From contig NZ_CP157874.1 of the NCBI RefSeq assembly GCF_040214835.1, forward strand, positions 1,554,001-1,618,000: a stretch of 64,000 bases of DNA, written 5' to 3'. Below are positions 9,047 through 18,585 of the stretch, one piece after another. Source of the stretch: Pseudomonas asiatica. GTDB taxonomy: Bacteria > Pseudomonadota > Gammaproteobacteria > Pseudomonadales > Pseudomonadaceae. Below the pieces are notes generated by a model that did no database searches, was not told the DNA's origin, and saw only the letters and a program-made list of their open reading frames with translations. Position numbers and translations under genes: made by a program. How positions within the stretch are numbered: the first letter of the stretch is position 1; every line of letters starts with the position of its first letter.

Positions 9047-12000
9047 TTAGTGAAAACGGCTTTGTCCCCAATATGTGGCCCACTTTTTTCTTATATCGAA
9101 TACTTTAGCTGACTCGCTCCTTTGATCAGTACGATTTGCAACGATACTTTCACTGCCGCTAGTAACAGGAGCACCAGCATTTCTCAACGCACCGCTCAAT
9201 CTCTCCGCGTATCTACCTGTCATTCCGCTAAATATCCTACTGCCGGCCCCGGCTATCCCAGTCGCCAATCCCAAACCAACAGATGCAAAAGCCAGGTATT
9301 CTGCCCATTGTGCGGCCTGCATATTGTTGTCAATGACCGAGACCGCCTGTGCTACCGTGCCGGCCAACGTCACTGCTGCTGCGGCAGTGCTAACGATGGC
9401 CGATGTAGTGGTTGTTCCCGCAAAACTGGCAAGAAACGCCGTTCCTAGGGCGACTTTGCCGGCAGCCATGCTGGTACCTGCTGTCGCTATCGCTGTCGCC
9501 GCCGCACTGCCGAACGCGCCCACCGCTGCCAGTGCACCGCCGGCGGTAACCACGGCAGCAATGGTGGCGAGAACGCCGATGGCCAGCCATATCCATTTCG
9601 ATGCATCGCTACCCCTGTCAACCCCCAGCCAGCTCGGGTCATCCTCATCCGGGCGTCGCGGTCGGCCACTGCCGCTTGTGGCCGTGAACCCGCTTGGGTC
9701 GCGCAGGGCAATCGGGTTGTTCAGGCAATAGGCATATGGGTTCAACTCGCCGGTTTCGAAGACGCTGAGTGGGTCGGGGCTGTTGAAGTTCCTCTTGCGT
9801 GGGCTGCGGGCACGCACGCTTCCCGGGAAGTACCAGCCACTGCCCTGGTCCAGCGCTTCGCCATTGAAGGCCAGATGGCTGTGCAGCGCAGCTGTGGCAT
9901 GACGTTGGCCGTACGCGCTGTACTGGATGTCGCGAACAATACCGGCCTCGCATTCCGCGATGACACTGAGGCTGGCGTTGGTCTGCAGCAGCAATGTCCT
10001 GGGCGGCGATTCGCTCTGCTGTGCCAAGGGAGTGTCTGCATAGAAGCTGTAGCGGGTCCGCGCGCTACCCTGGATGGCCAGGCTCAGGCGGTTCTCATCG
10101 AACCAGAGCAGTTTTGCCTCCTCGCTCCCTGTCTGGCTGGTCAGCATCTGCCCGATGCCGTCGTAGCTGTATCGGCTGTGGCCCACAACCTGCAAAAGGA
10201 GACTTTCTTTGTCGTACACCAGCTTTCGGCCATGCTGGTCAATTTCAAGGTTGCCGTTCTTGTCATGGCTGAATGTCATTTCGATGGGTGCGGAGCCTGT
10301 CGTTGCCAAGGTCAATGTCTTGAGCAGGAAACGGTCTTCTTTCTCATAGGTGTAGGTCTCCCTTTCACTGCTGCCATCAGCGAATTCAGTCAGGCAGATT
10401 TTGATGTTGTCGATACTGTCATATCGAAACGTCTCCTGGCTGACCGCGCGTCCGGCCTCATCTTTCGGCAACCGGCTGCCGCTGTACTCGACGATACTCA
10501 GCCTGCCTCGCGCGTCATAAGTGAACCGCTCTTTCAGTAGTACGTTACGGCCTTCACGCAGCAGGCGCCCATCGAGCAGCTTGTCTTTGCCCCATTGCTG
10601 CACCAGGGTACGTTCGGGTTGGTTGTCGAGTCGTTGTACCCGTTTGCATTCGAAACCATGATCATCGTATTCGAGCGTGGTGACCAAGGTGCTGCCATTG
10701 CTCTTGTCCGTGCTGGTTATTTTCTGCAGGCGGCCCAAGTTGTCGTAATCGAATGCCGCGAGCAGGTTGCCCTCGTCGGTGGACTTGATACGGCCAGCCT
10801 CGTCGTACTCGTGCACGGTGACGATGTCATCGACATAGGTGCGGGATTTGAGGCGGCCTTGCACCGTGTTGACAAATACCGCGTGCAGCTCGCTGCTGTC
10901 CGGTTTCTTCCAGGTTTCCCGGGTTAGCTGCTCATGCTCGTTGTACTGGTAGATTCGGCTACCCTCGGCATTTTCCGTTCGCTCCAGCAGGCCGGTGACC
11001 GGTTGGTAGACATACCTGGTTTCGGCGCTTTCGACGCTGCTGTGAGTCGGGGTGGGTGAGAGAGCCAGATTGTATCGGTAGGCAATGGTGTCCCCCGCCC
11101 CGGTAACTCTCGCCCGGGGGGCCGACTGGCCAGGTGTGTACTCGTACTTCTCGAGCCGTTTGCCGATCGTACGTGAAGTCAGTTGACCGAGGCCGTTGAA
11201 GCTCTGTGCGCCTACCTCGAATGGCGGTTCGGACCCCACATTGGAAATAGCGCAGATACTGGTCGCCCATAGTTCTTCCGACTGGGGCGCATAGCGGTGT
11301 TCGATACGGGTCTCGTCGGCCAGTATGTTGGCCGTCATGCGGTTGAAATGGTCATACTTGAACCGGGTGACATTGTTGCGCTCATCGGTCTTGCTGATGC
11401 AACGTCCCAATCCGTCATAGCTCTGTTTCTGTTCGGCTACGGCGGTATCGTCCGGGCCAAGGCGCTGGATCAGCACAGGCTTGTCGAACGCGTTGGTCCA
11501 GGTACTGACCTTTTGGCTCTTCACGGACTGTTGCGCAACCTGCAGCCAGGTGACTTTGCGCACGTTGTTGTCCGCATCCTTTTCGGTCGGGTCGAACGCC
11601 GTATGCTCTTGCACGTTGTCTTCGCGGATGATCACGTTGCGTGCTTCCCAGGCGTCGTACAGGTACTTGCGAGCCACGAACTGCACGGTTTCGGGGAAGG
11701 GTTGGGCATCGAGCCAGTCATATCGGCGCTCCTCCACTTCCCGCTCCCAGGCGTCGTACAGCTGTTCCCGGATCAGGAAAAGCCGGGCTTTTTGTTTCGG
11801 GTCGACATGGCTTCGGCGTTCCTGATGCACCCTGCCCAAGCCGTCGAAACGTGTTTCGGTGACCACCGTCGTGGGCGAGGTGAAACGCTGGCTGGCCTGG
11901 TCCTGGTCGTCGGCGCAAAGGTTGTACTCGTTGCTGCGAACGGCTTCGTCGGCATTGCCCCCGTCGACTACTTCAAAAATGGTATTGCGCAGTTCGTCCT

Positions 12001-13948
12001 TGACGGTGCGGCGCTCGACATTGTCTTCATCGATATCAAGCAGCAGTTCCCGGGTCAGTAGCGAATGGCCTTCGCTGCTCCTTTGCTGCTCACCGTCGTA
12101 CCCCTTCACGGTCTGAACAGTTTCCAGCACTTTTATTGGCGGCAGGGCGTGCAAGCGATCGTCGCGCATCCCCTCCCATGTCATCGTGGAGAACTGGTAG
12201 GCATACTCCACTGTCGTATCCAGCGTCTTTGGCTGGTCCAGGTCGCCTGCCTTCGGGTTCGGGTAGCTTGTAACGCTTTGCTTCATGCGGCCATGCAGCA
12301 GTGGCGTGTCTTCGATCGGGGCTTCATGCTCATTGTCGTAGTAGTCATAGGTGATGGTTTTCACCTCTTTGCCGCTTTCGCTGGTCGTTTCGCTGTGGAG
12401 CGCGCACCAGGTCGTCTGGTCGCTGGCGGAGCGGCTGCTGGCCAATACCTTGTAGGCCTTGTAGCGGTAGCGGGTAACCAGCGTGGGGGCGTCACCGGGG
12501 TGGCCCTCTGCTGGAATCACGGTCTTCGATTTCATGTCGCAAACGAACATTTCGTCGTTGCCTGGGTAACCGTCCTCGGCCTGCCTGTACCATTCGTAGC
12601 GCTCGACAGTGCCGTTGGCTGCCTTCTGCATCAATGCATTACCGAAATCGTCATACGCGGTTTCGACATACTCCTTGCGGCTGTTGCTGCTATCTGCTTT
12701 CCACCAGTGCTTAACGACCTTGATCGGCAATTGGCAATATCTGACCTGGTCTTTGAACAGCCCTGATTTCAATGCGTACGAAGTGGTTGTTTCTTCCACG
12801 TTCGGGCCGATGACTTCATTTTTTTCGGCGTTCAGCCTGTTGCCTCGATAGGTAGCCTCGCGCGTGTTCAGGTGGAACTTGTTGAATTCGCGAACCGTGC
12901 TGCGCACTGGCTTGCCATCGACCCATAATGTCTCGGTCGTTGCGTAGTCATAATCGATGGCTTTGCGGAACAGGTTGTCCAGGCCATCTGCGATCCAGTC
13001 CAGGTCCGTGTTGCCGCCGAGGAAGTTATGCCCATTCCTGGAGTAGGTGTAGCGGATGTCGATGGCTGTTTTGTCCTGATCCGGTCCTTTTGCAGCGTAT
13101 TTGACATGTTTGGTAACCCGCGGTACGGGGTCCAGGCCCGAGCGGTTCGGCAGCAAGTGACCACCATCGTCGTAGAAAAGTTTCTCCAGGCCATTGGTGG
13201 GGGTGATGATCTCCTTGATGCACTCCATTCCTCGCTCGAGCGAGTAAGTAAAGCGCCAACTGGCCAGGTTCGGAGTGGGCAATTCGATGCGCTTTACTCT
13301 ATTGGTCGTGTTTTCGAATACCAGGCTGTAGCTCGCAGTACCGACATCGGTCAGGAATTTCAGTATCGCCCGATCGGAGCGGCGCTCCACTTCCAGTAAG
13401 GTAAGGCCGCGCATGTCGGTAATCTTGCTTAGGGTCGGGAACCCGTCGTGGTGCTTGTACTCCAGCGCCAGCCAGTGGCCCTTGCGGCTGAGCATGCAGG
13501 TCGGCACCGCTCTGGCGTTTTCGCCCCAGCCTTTGAGTTCGAGCACTTCCACCACGCCAGAGCGGTGTTTCACGTACCACAGCTCCGGAGATAGCTCGTA
13601 TAGATGGAAAGTGTCGATTTTCTTTTCCGACATCGACAGCTGGTTACTGGTACCGACGCGGCCATCGACCTTGAACGTTTCGCCATTGGCCAGTGAGATG
13701 ATGCGCCGCCCGCTGGCGACAGCGAACTCGGTCACTGGAAGGGTCCAGCCGCTGCCGAATCCACGGTCGTATTGGCTCAGTTGGCTATAGCGCAGGTGTA
13801 ATCCCAGATCAGCGGCCATCAGATCACTGCCGGAAAGCTCAGAAAAATCCATGCGAAACATGAAGATACCGGTGCGTTTATCAACACCATTCTGCATGTG
13901 GCTGCAGAAGTTGAATGCATTGGAGCTTGGGTTGGTTACGGTGGCCAT
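9047..13948 (-). CDS. RHS/YD-repeat protein with complete RHS core and C-terminal hydrophobic tail (TccC-like)
   Basis: I start at the ATG at 13948 (MATVTNPSS) with GGGGAG upstream, giving 1633 residues. There is no signal peptide. The N-terminal 600 or so residues are shared with the RHS protein at 24395-28324. YD-type repeats (for example FDGLGRVHQERR, YDHFNRM, YDEAGRI) run from about 690 to 1370 and should form the beta-cocoon shell. The RHS core follows, with NPYAYCLNNPI and the self-cleavage-type motif DPSG at 1417-1420. The last 213 residues are the variable tail, here with several Ala/Gly-rich hydrophobic segments (about 1448-1580) and a short basic end. In this family the tail is usually a toxin; I do not recognise this one, and no immunity gene follows. 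Confidence 0.9.
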   Translation of the reverse strand: MATVTNPSSNAFNFCSHMQNGVDKRTGIFMFRMDFSELSGSDLMAADLGLHLRYSQLSQYDRGFGSGWTLPVTEFAVASGRRIISLANGETFKVDGRVGTSNQLSMSEKKIDTFHLYELSPELWYVKHRSGVVEVLELKGWGENARAVPTCMLSRKGHWLALEYKHHDGFPTLSKITDMRGLTLLEVERRSDRAILKFLTDVGTASYSLVFENTTNRVKRIELPTPNLASWRFTYSLERGMECIKEIITPTNGLEKLFYDDGGHLLPNRSGLDPVPRVTKHVKYAAKGPDQDKTAIDIRYTYSRNGHNFLGGNTDLDWIADGLDNLFRKAIDYDYATTETLWVDGKPVRSTVREFNKFHLNTREATYRGNRLNAEKNEVIGPNVEETTTSYALKSGLFKDQVRYCQLPIKVVKHWWKADSSNSRKEYVETAYDDFGNALMQKAANGTVERYEWYRQAEDGYPGNDEMFVCDMKSKTVIPAEGHPGDAPTLVTRYRYKAYKVLASSRSASDQTTWCALHSETTSESGKEVKTITYDYYDNEHEAPIEDTPLLHGRMKQSVTSYPNPKAGDLDQPKTLDTTVEYAYQFSTMTWEGMRDDRLHALPPIKVLETVQTVKGYDGEQQRSSEGHSLLTRELLLDIDEDNVERRTVKDELRNTIFEVVDGGNADEAVRSNEYNLCADDQDQASQRFTSPTTVVTETRFDGLGRVHQERRSHVDPKQKARLFLIREQLYDAWEREVEERRYDWLDAQPFPETVQFVARKYLYDAWEARNVIIREDNVQEHTAFDPTEKDADNNVRKVTWLQVAQQSVKSQKVSTWTNAFDKPVLIQRLGPDDTAVAEQKQSYDGLGRCISKTDERNNVTRFKYDHFNRMTANILADETRIEHRYAPQSEELWATSICAISNVGSEPPFEVGAQSFNGLGQLTSRTIGKRLEKYEYTPGQSAPRARVTGAGDTIAYRYNLALSPTPTHSSVESAETRYVYQPVTGLLERTENAEGSRIYQYNEHEQLTRETWKKPDSSELHAVFVNTVQGRLKSRTYVDDIVTVHEYDEAGRIKSTDEGNLLAAFDYDNLGRLQKITSTDKSNGSTLVTTLEYDDHGFECKRVQRLDNQPERTLVQQWGKDKLLDGRLLREGRNVLLKERFTYDARGRLSIVEYSGSRLPKDEAGRAVSQETFRYDSIDNIKICLTEFADGSSERETYTYEKEDRFLLKTLTLATTGSAPIEMTFSHDKNGNLEIDQHGRKLVYDKESLLLQVVGHSRYSYDGIGQMLTSQTGSEEAKLLWFDENRLSLAIQGSARTRYSFYADTPLAQQSESPPRTLLLQTNASLSVIAECEAGIVRDIQYSAYGQRHATAALHSHLAFNGEALDQGSGWYFPGSVRARSPRKRNFNSPDPLSVFETGELNPYAYCLNNPIALRDPSGFTATSGSGRPRRPDEDDPSWLGVDRGSDASKWIWLAIGVLATIAAVVTAGGALAAVGAFGSAAATAIATAGTSMAAGKVALGTAFLASFAGTTTTSAIVSTAAAAVTLAGTVAQAVSVIDNNMQAAQWAEYLAFASVGLGLATGIAGAGSRIFSGMTGRYAERLSGALRNAGAPVTSGSESIVANRTDQRSESAKVFDIRKKWATYWGQSRFH

Positions 13949-14135
13949 CAAGCGTGCTCCCCTGTGTCAAAGGCGTGAAATTCAGATCATTTGATCGCCA
14001 CGCTAACAAAGCCCCCGCGTATTGCCACCTGTTAAATCTGCTAGTTTCGATGGTGCAGATGCAGGTGTAAAAAGTCCCTATCGTGATCGGCAGGCAAAGG
14101 CCTGTTTATCGGGCAGATGTATAGGGGATGAACAG
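13949..14135. promoter_or_regulatory. Divergent promoter region between the two arms of the RHS island
   Basis: The 187 bases between the divergent RHS gene and the Ig-like gene must hold start signals for both directions, since neither gene has another upstream neighbour on its strand. I see no convincing -35/-10 pair or operator, so this entry rests on gene arrangement alone. Confidence 0.4.
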
Positions 14136-15965
14136 ATGAAAGATGCTTCCAAGATGCCATTGCCACTAGGCGGGGGGGCGAAAAAAGTTGCGCTGCCGAA
14201 ACCCTCTGTTCCAGATTTGGAAGGGGATTCCCTGAGCCTGGAGAAGCTGGGGGATGCCAAACTCAAGACATATTTGCCGGGTTTGAAGTTAGGCGATGAA
14301 GTATGGCCGCGTTTGTTTGGCTGCGGCCCTGCCGGCGAAACGAGGGACTTGGAGCCGACGCCTGTAGATGTAGAGGCTCTGGAGCCGGATGGCACTTTTC
14401 TGGTTGAGGTAGGAAATGAACTAATGAAAGAACTGGATGAGGGGGTTGTATTTTATTCGTACGCTAGAACCCTTCCTCCAAAGACCGATCCGCGGAAGCT
14501 GGAAATTTCCGACAGGTTGCTCTTCTACGTGAATAAGCCAGTCCCGCCCGCCGACTTGCTGCCACCCCCTCATATGATGGACAGTGATGGCCTGATTATT
14601 GATTTGACTCGTGTGTCCGGAGCCGGCCAAGTCATTAGTACAGCATTCCAGTTCATGTCTGTAAACGACAAGGTGGTACTTTCCTGGAAGGACGAGTACG
14701 GAAGTGAAACGTTGACCAAAGAGTTAAAAGCAGAGGATCTGGGCAAGCCTTTGCTTTGGAGTATAGACGCAGCCTGGTTTCAAATGGCTGGAAGTTGGTG
14801 CGAACTCTACTACACGATTCATTATCACGATGGTACGCAGGCCAGCCAGTCGCCTACCCAGCGTTTCACGATCGACAACCCAGGCAGCGGGCAATCTCCC
14901 AGCTTGCCGCCGCCGAGGATCCCCGATCATGACGGCGGGATGCTTGACCCAAACAGCTATCCGGATGGGGTGTGGGTCGAAGTGGATGGCTATGTTGCAC
15001 AATTCGGCGATGAGCTGTTGCTTACCGCATCGGGCAAACAGGTTGTACGCGGCGTTTTTCGTATTGATCGTGCAGTATTGGACAGTGGCCGGCTGCGTTT
15101 TCATGTGCCTGGCGAGTGGCTCCAGGCCAATAGCGGGGAAAAGATTGCATTGACCTGGCAATGGAGCAGGGTCGGTGGCGCGGCGGACTCTGCGCCGCTC
15201 GAACTGACCCTGCGCCAACAGCTGAAATTGAAGGTTCCATTTGTCCCGGATGCAGAGTGGGAAGATTCGGATCCCGGTGAGGAAGTTGACCCCGACATGG
15301 AGCTATTCGGCTTTATCCGGGCTGGCCGGTTGAAATATGGCGCGTACGTTGAAGTACCGGTAGATTCCGAAACCGGTGGTGGCAAGATCACCATGCACTG
15401 GCAGGGGTATGGCGAATCGGGTAGTTACAGTACGGATAAACCGACTGCAGGTAATAACCGGCGGTTTCAAGTCCCTGTCGAATTTGTTCCTCCCAACTTT
15501 TATTCAAGGGTCAAGATTTTTTATACCGTTGAAGTGGATGGTGCCCAGCAGCATTCAGCCGCGTACGGCCTGAGAATAATCAAGCCGGACCCCGGTGATT
15601 ATGGGGCGATCAGTTGCCCTGGAGCACCGGATGGGAAGCTGTCGCTTTCCAGCGTAAAGGATAACCTCGGTTTTTATCTGAACTCGAGCAGTTGGCCTTT
15701 TTTTGCAGTCGGTCAGCTTGTGCGTGTTTTTGTGGAGGGAGAAGGGAAAGAGGGCGGGGGATCGTTACCTCGGGAGTACATTCGTGAGGATCTGCCGGTG
15801 ACTGAAGAAGAGTGGTTTGCCGATAAGGTGGAAGTTCTGCTTTCAATGGGATATCTGACAAAGCTTAAGTTGAATAAGAGTTTCTCGGTCCATGTACAGG
15901 TTAGTTTCGATGGTGGTGTTCATTTTGAACAACTCTTGCCTGTAGACATTTACCTGGAAGCATGA
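14136..15965 (+). CDS. Modular Ig-like-repeat protein C (hypothetical), first gene of the right-arm operon
   Basis: The ATG at 14136 (MKDASKMPL) has AGGGG eight bases upstream and is preferred over the in-frame start at 14022. The 609-residue product has a Gly/Pro/Lys-rich N-terminus, no signal peptide and no membrane helix. Four or five beta-rich modules are visible, with recurring pieces such as FQFMSVNDKVVLSW, EVDGYVAQFGDELLLT and PVDSETGGGKITMHWQG, all describing the same strand pattern. It is the third paralogue of the Ig-like proteins on the left arm. It opens a run of six same-strand genes ending at the terminator near 28369. Base composition is more AT-rich than the conserved backbone. 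Function unknown. Confidence 0.75.
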   Translation: MKDASKMPLPLGGGAKKVALPKPSVPDLEGDSLSLEKLGDAKLKTYLPGLKLGDEVWPRLFGCGPAGETRDLEPTPVDVEALEPDGTFLVEVGNELMKELDEGVVFYSYARTLPPKTDPRKLEISDRLLFYVNKPVPPADLLPPPHMMDSDGLIIDLTRVSGAGQVISTAFQFMSVNDKVVLSWKDEYGSETLTKELKAEDLGKPLLWSIDAAWFQMAGSWCELYYTIHYHDGTQASQSPTQRFTIDNPGSGQSPSLPPPRIPDHDGGMLDPNSYPDGVWVEVDGYVAQFGDELLLTASGKQVVRGVFRIDRAVLDSGRLRFHVPGEWLQANSGEKIALTWQWSRVGGAADSAPLELTLRQQLKLKVPFVPDAEWEDSDPGEEVDPDMELFGFIRAGRLKYGAYVEVPVDSETGGGKITMHWQGYGESGSYSTDKPTAGNNRRFQVPVEFVPPNFYSRVKIFYTVEVDGAQQHSAAYGLRIIKPDPGDYGAISCPGAPDGKLSLSSVKDNLGFYLNSSSWPFFAVGQLVRVFVEGEGKEGGGSLPREYIREDLPVTEEEWFADKVEVLLSMGYLTKLKLNKSFSVHVQVSFDGGVHFEQLLPVDIYLEA

Positions 15966-16059
15966 GTCTGTCGCAGCGCCTTCAAATGCATTGCCGGGTT
16001 GCAGCCCTGTTTGTACTGCGCGCGGTGCGCCGTTAATCGTTATACAGGAGTTTCTGAAG

Positions 16060-18585
16060 ATGGAGTATACATTTGATAAGCTTTATAGTCGGCTGAAAGA
16101 GCAGTCGCATATGCTCAAGTGGGGGATGATCTCCTTCGCTGATGATTTTAAACTGGGGCGATTGTTGCTGCAGATTTATATTCGCCGATTCAAGACCAGT
16201 TCAATCATCCCGCCTATCAGCGGGAGCATTCCCAATGAAAATGGTTGGCGCTTTGCGCTGAATGATTTCACGCTCGATTCACCTCGATTGGATTTCACAC
16301 GCCAGTTGTCGAATGACTCCACGGCGCGTTTGTGTATGTCTGTTGCCGGCGGGACCCAACTTGGTCTGCAGAAAGCGGGTGGCGGCTGGCAAGTTCGAGA
16401 AATTCGCGAAACCAGCCCGCTGCTCGGGCCCGAGTTGAGCCTGAACCTGCTGCTGGCTAAAGTACCTGGCGTTGTCGGTGAAGACGGGCGGGTGAGACTT
16501 GACTTGAGCAAGAGTTCCGATTTCACCTTGGAGGTTTCTGACGACCCTGGCATGCAAAGGCTGGTAGGTGAATTCTTCAGGCAGAAGTTCGTCGCCCTGA
16601 AAGAGGAACAGCGCGTATTTACGCTCGGCCAGATCGAGGCTGGAGGAAACCCTCTATTGCGGGCGAAATCATTCGCGCTGCGTACCCAGGCCCGTGGTCG
16701 TGACGAAGATGATAGCGCTGGAGGTGTGCTTGCGCTCATACGTTACGAAGGGGATAAAGAAGGTGATTTCCCTGGTAATGACTACAGCTACTTGATACCC
16801 AGCGACAGGAACTATGACGCTGCGGTGTTATTCGAGCCGAAGCGGATCATGCTGGCGCAGTTGCTCGAGTCGTTGCTGACGATAGCAAAGGATGTTGCGT
16901 TCGATGTTACTCAGGATGATGAAGGCTTGGTGACAGGAGCTGTGGCCACGTCCGGGACAATGATCGTAGAAGAACAGTTGAGAGTCGCCGAGTTTAGGAC
17001 CGAAGTGGTGGAAGGCCAATACTTCGATATGGTCCTCAAGCTGAGGATCTTCCAGGTTGACTTGCAGATGGCCAAGGTTTTGAGCGTGTCCGTAAAGGAA
17101 GATAAAGTCGTTGTTGAATGGTGTTTGAAAGGAATTTTGGCGGTTCAGCCGGAGGATCTGGATGATGTAACGGGGCGCTTCAAGAAGACCATGATAGCTT
17201 TGAGGCTTGATACCAGTGATTTTTACAAGCGCAGCGAGGATGATTTTGAATACAGGATAACGTCTAGCTACCAGCTTAAGGATATTGACGGTGGGACGCT
17301 GGAACATAATGAGTTCAAGATGGAGGAGATCAAGGCGGCGGCTCCACCTATTGGGGAAATTAAGCCGGGAGAGGTCGAGTCGGAGGATTTTTGGGGGTGG
17401 TTGATCCTGTTCTTAATAGCGGGCGGCGCTTTGCCCATAATGATCGTCGCCGGAGTAATGAATGTAATTAATATATTGCTCAGGATGGTGGAGGATGTCG
17501 AAGTTCCAAGTGTCGAATCCGTTGTTCGCGAGTCTCTCGAGCAGAACTTCAAGTTCTCAAACTCTCTCAAGCAACTGGTCCAGGACACCATCAAGCTCAA
17601 CTTCGGCAACGCCATTATCGGCCAGGACCAGTACGCCCCACTGGATGTCGGTTTTTTTGGCAATGTAAACCCGACGTTTACCGCCTTTGCCATCGAGCCG
17701 ATGCAGCACACCATGGCAGTGGGCGCGGCCCCGATGAAGTTCAAGACCGATAAGGCGGACAATAACCTGGAATGGTCCATCGAGCCCTTGCTGGACACTG
17801 TTCTCAGCTCGCAGATCGGTGATATCGACCCCGACGAAGGCCTGTACACCCCTCCGTCCGCAGACGCTTTCGACGGCCCATTCGTGCGGCTGCGAATTGT
17901 GGCCAAGGACAAGGCAAGCGATTTCAGTAGTGCAGCGCTGGTCACGGTCATGAAGAGTAACTTGCAGGTAAACCCCTTGGCCTATGTCATGGTCGAGGAC
18001 AAGGTCACCCTGCAAGCCGGCTACCTCGGCGATGCCGCTACGCTGCATTGGCAGCAGCCAGAGCACGGTAGCGTAACGGGCAGTGGGGCAACGGCTGTCT
18101 ATCATGCGCCCAAGGAAATGCCCCCCATCGAGTCGGCAAGGTCGGAAGGGGAGGAGAAAGAGCGTACGGCCTTTACTGTCGATGAAGTGCAGGTAAGCCC
18201 CCCGGGTGACGGGCCGACCAAGACCGCGCTGCTGATTACCGAGAACCCTACAAAGCCGCCGATGCCAATCGAGCGAAAGGTGGATCCTGCTACCGGTACG
18301 GTGCAATTGACGGCAACACCCAACGGTAACCCGATATCAGCGGACAAGGTCATCTGGAAGGTCCGGGTTGGCAGCGGCACGGTCGACCCGAAAACCGGCA
18401 TCTATTCCCCCGATAAATCCAGCACCGATCAGTTTGCCCTGATTACAGCCTCCTTCGACACAGGGTTTATAGGCACTTTCGAAGGTTATGTGCTGCAGAC
18501 CTTGCCGCCAGCGGCGCTCGAGGACGCGGTATTGGGCGTTGGTGCTTTTCAGGTGAAACAAGGACGACAAGGAGCCGAATCATGA
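16060..18585 (+). CDS. Large P47/TULIP-like protein 1 with Ig-like C-terminus (hypothetical)
   Basis: The ATG at 16060 has CAGGAG nine bases upstream; the frame to 15991 has none. The product has 841 residues. Residues 1 to about 430 align by eye with the next two gene products, most clearly in GEDGRVRLDLSKSSDFTL and the following helix, and in a YSYLIP segment near residue 243. I recall that the clostridial P-47 family entry mentions P. putida members; P47 and OrfX proteins have TULIP lipid-binding folds, so I propose that fold here. A hydrophobic stretch (about 445-475) could be a membrane segment. The C-terminal part has bacterial Ig-like domains ending with a GTVDPKTGIYSP motif near 773. 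The stop overlaps the next start (ATGA). Confidence 0.6.
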   Translation: MEYTFDKLYSRLKEQSHMLKWGMISFADDFKLGRLLLQIYIRRFKTSSIIPPISGSIPNENGWRFALNDFTLDSPRLDFTRQLSNDSTARLCMSVAGGTQLGLQKAGGGWQVREIRETSPLLGPELSLNLLLAKVPGVVGEDGRVRLDLSKSSDFTLEVSDDPGMQRLVGEFFRQKFVALKEEQRVFTLGQIEAGGNPLLRAKSFALRTQARGRDEDDSAGGVLALIRYEGDKEGDFPGNDYSYLIPSDRNYDAAVLFEPKRIMLAQLLESLLTIAKDVAFDVTQDDEGLVTGAVATSGTMIVEEQLRVAEFRTEVVEGQYFDMVLKLRIFQVDLQMAKVLSVSVKEDKVVVEWCLKGILAVQPEDLDDVTGRFKKTMIALRLDTSDFYKRSEDDFEYRITSSYQLKDIDGGTLEHNEFKMEEIKAAAPPIGEIKPGEVESEDFWGWLILFLIAGGALPIMIVAGVMNVINILLRMVEDVEVPSVESVVRESLEQNFKFSNSLKQLVQDTIKLNFGNAIIGQDQYAPLDVGFFGNVNPTFTAFAIEPMQHTMAVGAAPMKFKTDKADNNLEWSIEPLLDTVLSSQIGDIDPDEGLYTPPSADAFDGPFVRLRIVAKDKASDFSSAALVTVMKSNLQVNPLAYVMVEDKVTLQAGYLGDAATLHWQQPEHGSVTGSGATAVYHAPKEMPPIESARSEGEEKERTAFTVDEVQVSPPGDGPTKTALLITENPTKPPMPIERKVDPATGTVQLTATPNGNPISADKVIWKVRVGSGTVDPKTGIYSPDKSSTDQFALITASFDTGFIGTFEGYVLQTLPPAALEDAVLGVGAFQVKQGRQGAES

